Shown: positions 5,606 through 5,688 of the stretch, one piece after another | How the letters are laid out: each line of letters begins with the position of its first letter | Numbering within the stretch: the stretch's first letter is position 1 | Assembly: GCA_014381035.1 (NCBI GenBank) | Contig: JACMIS010000911.1 | Location: 1-5,688, forward strand | Direction of reading: 5' to 3' | Source: Armatimonadota bacterium | GTDB lineage: Bacteria; Armatimonadota; Armatimonadia; Armatimonadales; Armatimonadaceae | DNA length: 5,688 nt | The notes under the pieces: generated by a model | What the model was told of the DNA's origin: nothing | Seen by the model: the letters and a program-made list of their open reading frames with translations, nothing else | The model's database searches: none | Translations under genes and position numbers: made by a program

Positions 5606-5687
5606 AGGCACTGCGTGCCGGGTGGGGCGTACCGGGTACAGGGTGCTTGCCGTACTCCGTTTGGCGAAGCCCCGGCACGCAGTGCCT
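5606..5687. repeat. 82-bp structured inverted-repeat element (REP/BIME or MITE-like)
   Basis: AGGCACTGCGTGCCGGG (5606-5622) and its perfect 17-bp reverse complement (5671-5687) flank a 48-base interior. The interior can form two further hairpins. One is GTACC-G-GGTAC (5629-5639). The other pairs GCTTGCC (5645-5651) with GGC-G-AAGC (5663-5670, one bulge) and ends exactly where the outer stem resumes, giving a three-way junction. Each outer arm is also a small hairpin by itself (GGCAC, 3 bases, GTGCC). No ORF or transposase lies inside. It starts 7 bases upstream of the beta-barrel TTG codon. Copy number cannot be seen from one window, so a dispersed repeat is inference; a leader RNA structure is the alternative. 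Confidence 0.7.
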
Positions 5688-5688
5688 A

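Noticed and set aside
5606..5687. Integron attC site
   Set aside because: The arms do not carry the GTTRRRY core or the R/L box arrangement, and no integrase or cassette structure is present.

Overview
The window looks like an ordinary, mostly GC-rich (about 60% in metF) chromosomal segment of a Gram-negative-type (diderm) bacterium. Three family clues point to Armatimonadota, with Planctomycetota or Verrucomicrobiota as the main alternatives. These are a DUF1559 / H-X9-DG type prepilin-like protein, a Uma2-family (DUF820) nuclease, and a stand-alone bL12 C-terminal-like protein. An outer-membrane beta-barrel ending in Phe supports a diderm envelope. The taxonomic call is inference from gene content only.

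Layout, left to right. Bases 1-447 are the 3' end of a plus-strand DUF1559-type gene that is clearly less GC-rich than its neighbours. Bases 448-527 are an 80-base gap holding promoter candidates for the next gene. Bases 528-3282 are a tight plus-strand block of four genes: metF (5,10-methylenetetrahydrofolate reductase), a Uma2-family putative endonuclease, a small bL12 C-terminal-like protein, and a ComB-like putative 2-phosphosulfolactate phosphatase. Their spacings are 31 bases, 16 bases and a 1-base TAGTG overlap, so they are probably one transcription unit. A gap of only 14 bases separates this block from three minus-strand genes that converge on it.

The minus-strand genes, in transcription order, are an outer-membrane beta-barrel protein (5598-4828), a secreted protein with a YHS/TRASH-like cysteine domain (4816-4055), and a possibly exported LamG/concanavalin-like protein (3971-3297). 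The first two are 11 bases apart and probably co-transcribed. The third follows an 83-base gap that contains a TATAAT box and a perfect 10-bp inverted repeat, so it may have its own promoter.

The right edge (5606-5687) holds the most striking non-coding structure: a perfect 17-bp inverted repeat around a 48-base interior that can itself fold into two hairpins. It lies directly against the only plausible start codon of the beta-barrel gene and resembles a dispersed repeat (REP/BIME or MITE-like).

How the genes work together: metF supplies methyl-folate for methionine synthesis, but I see no functional link between it and its operon partners. The beta-barrel and Cys-domain proteins could form an envelope metal-handling pair, which is a hypothesis. 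I found no defence system, CRISPR array, rRNA, tRNA or transposase, and no clear novel multi-gene system.
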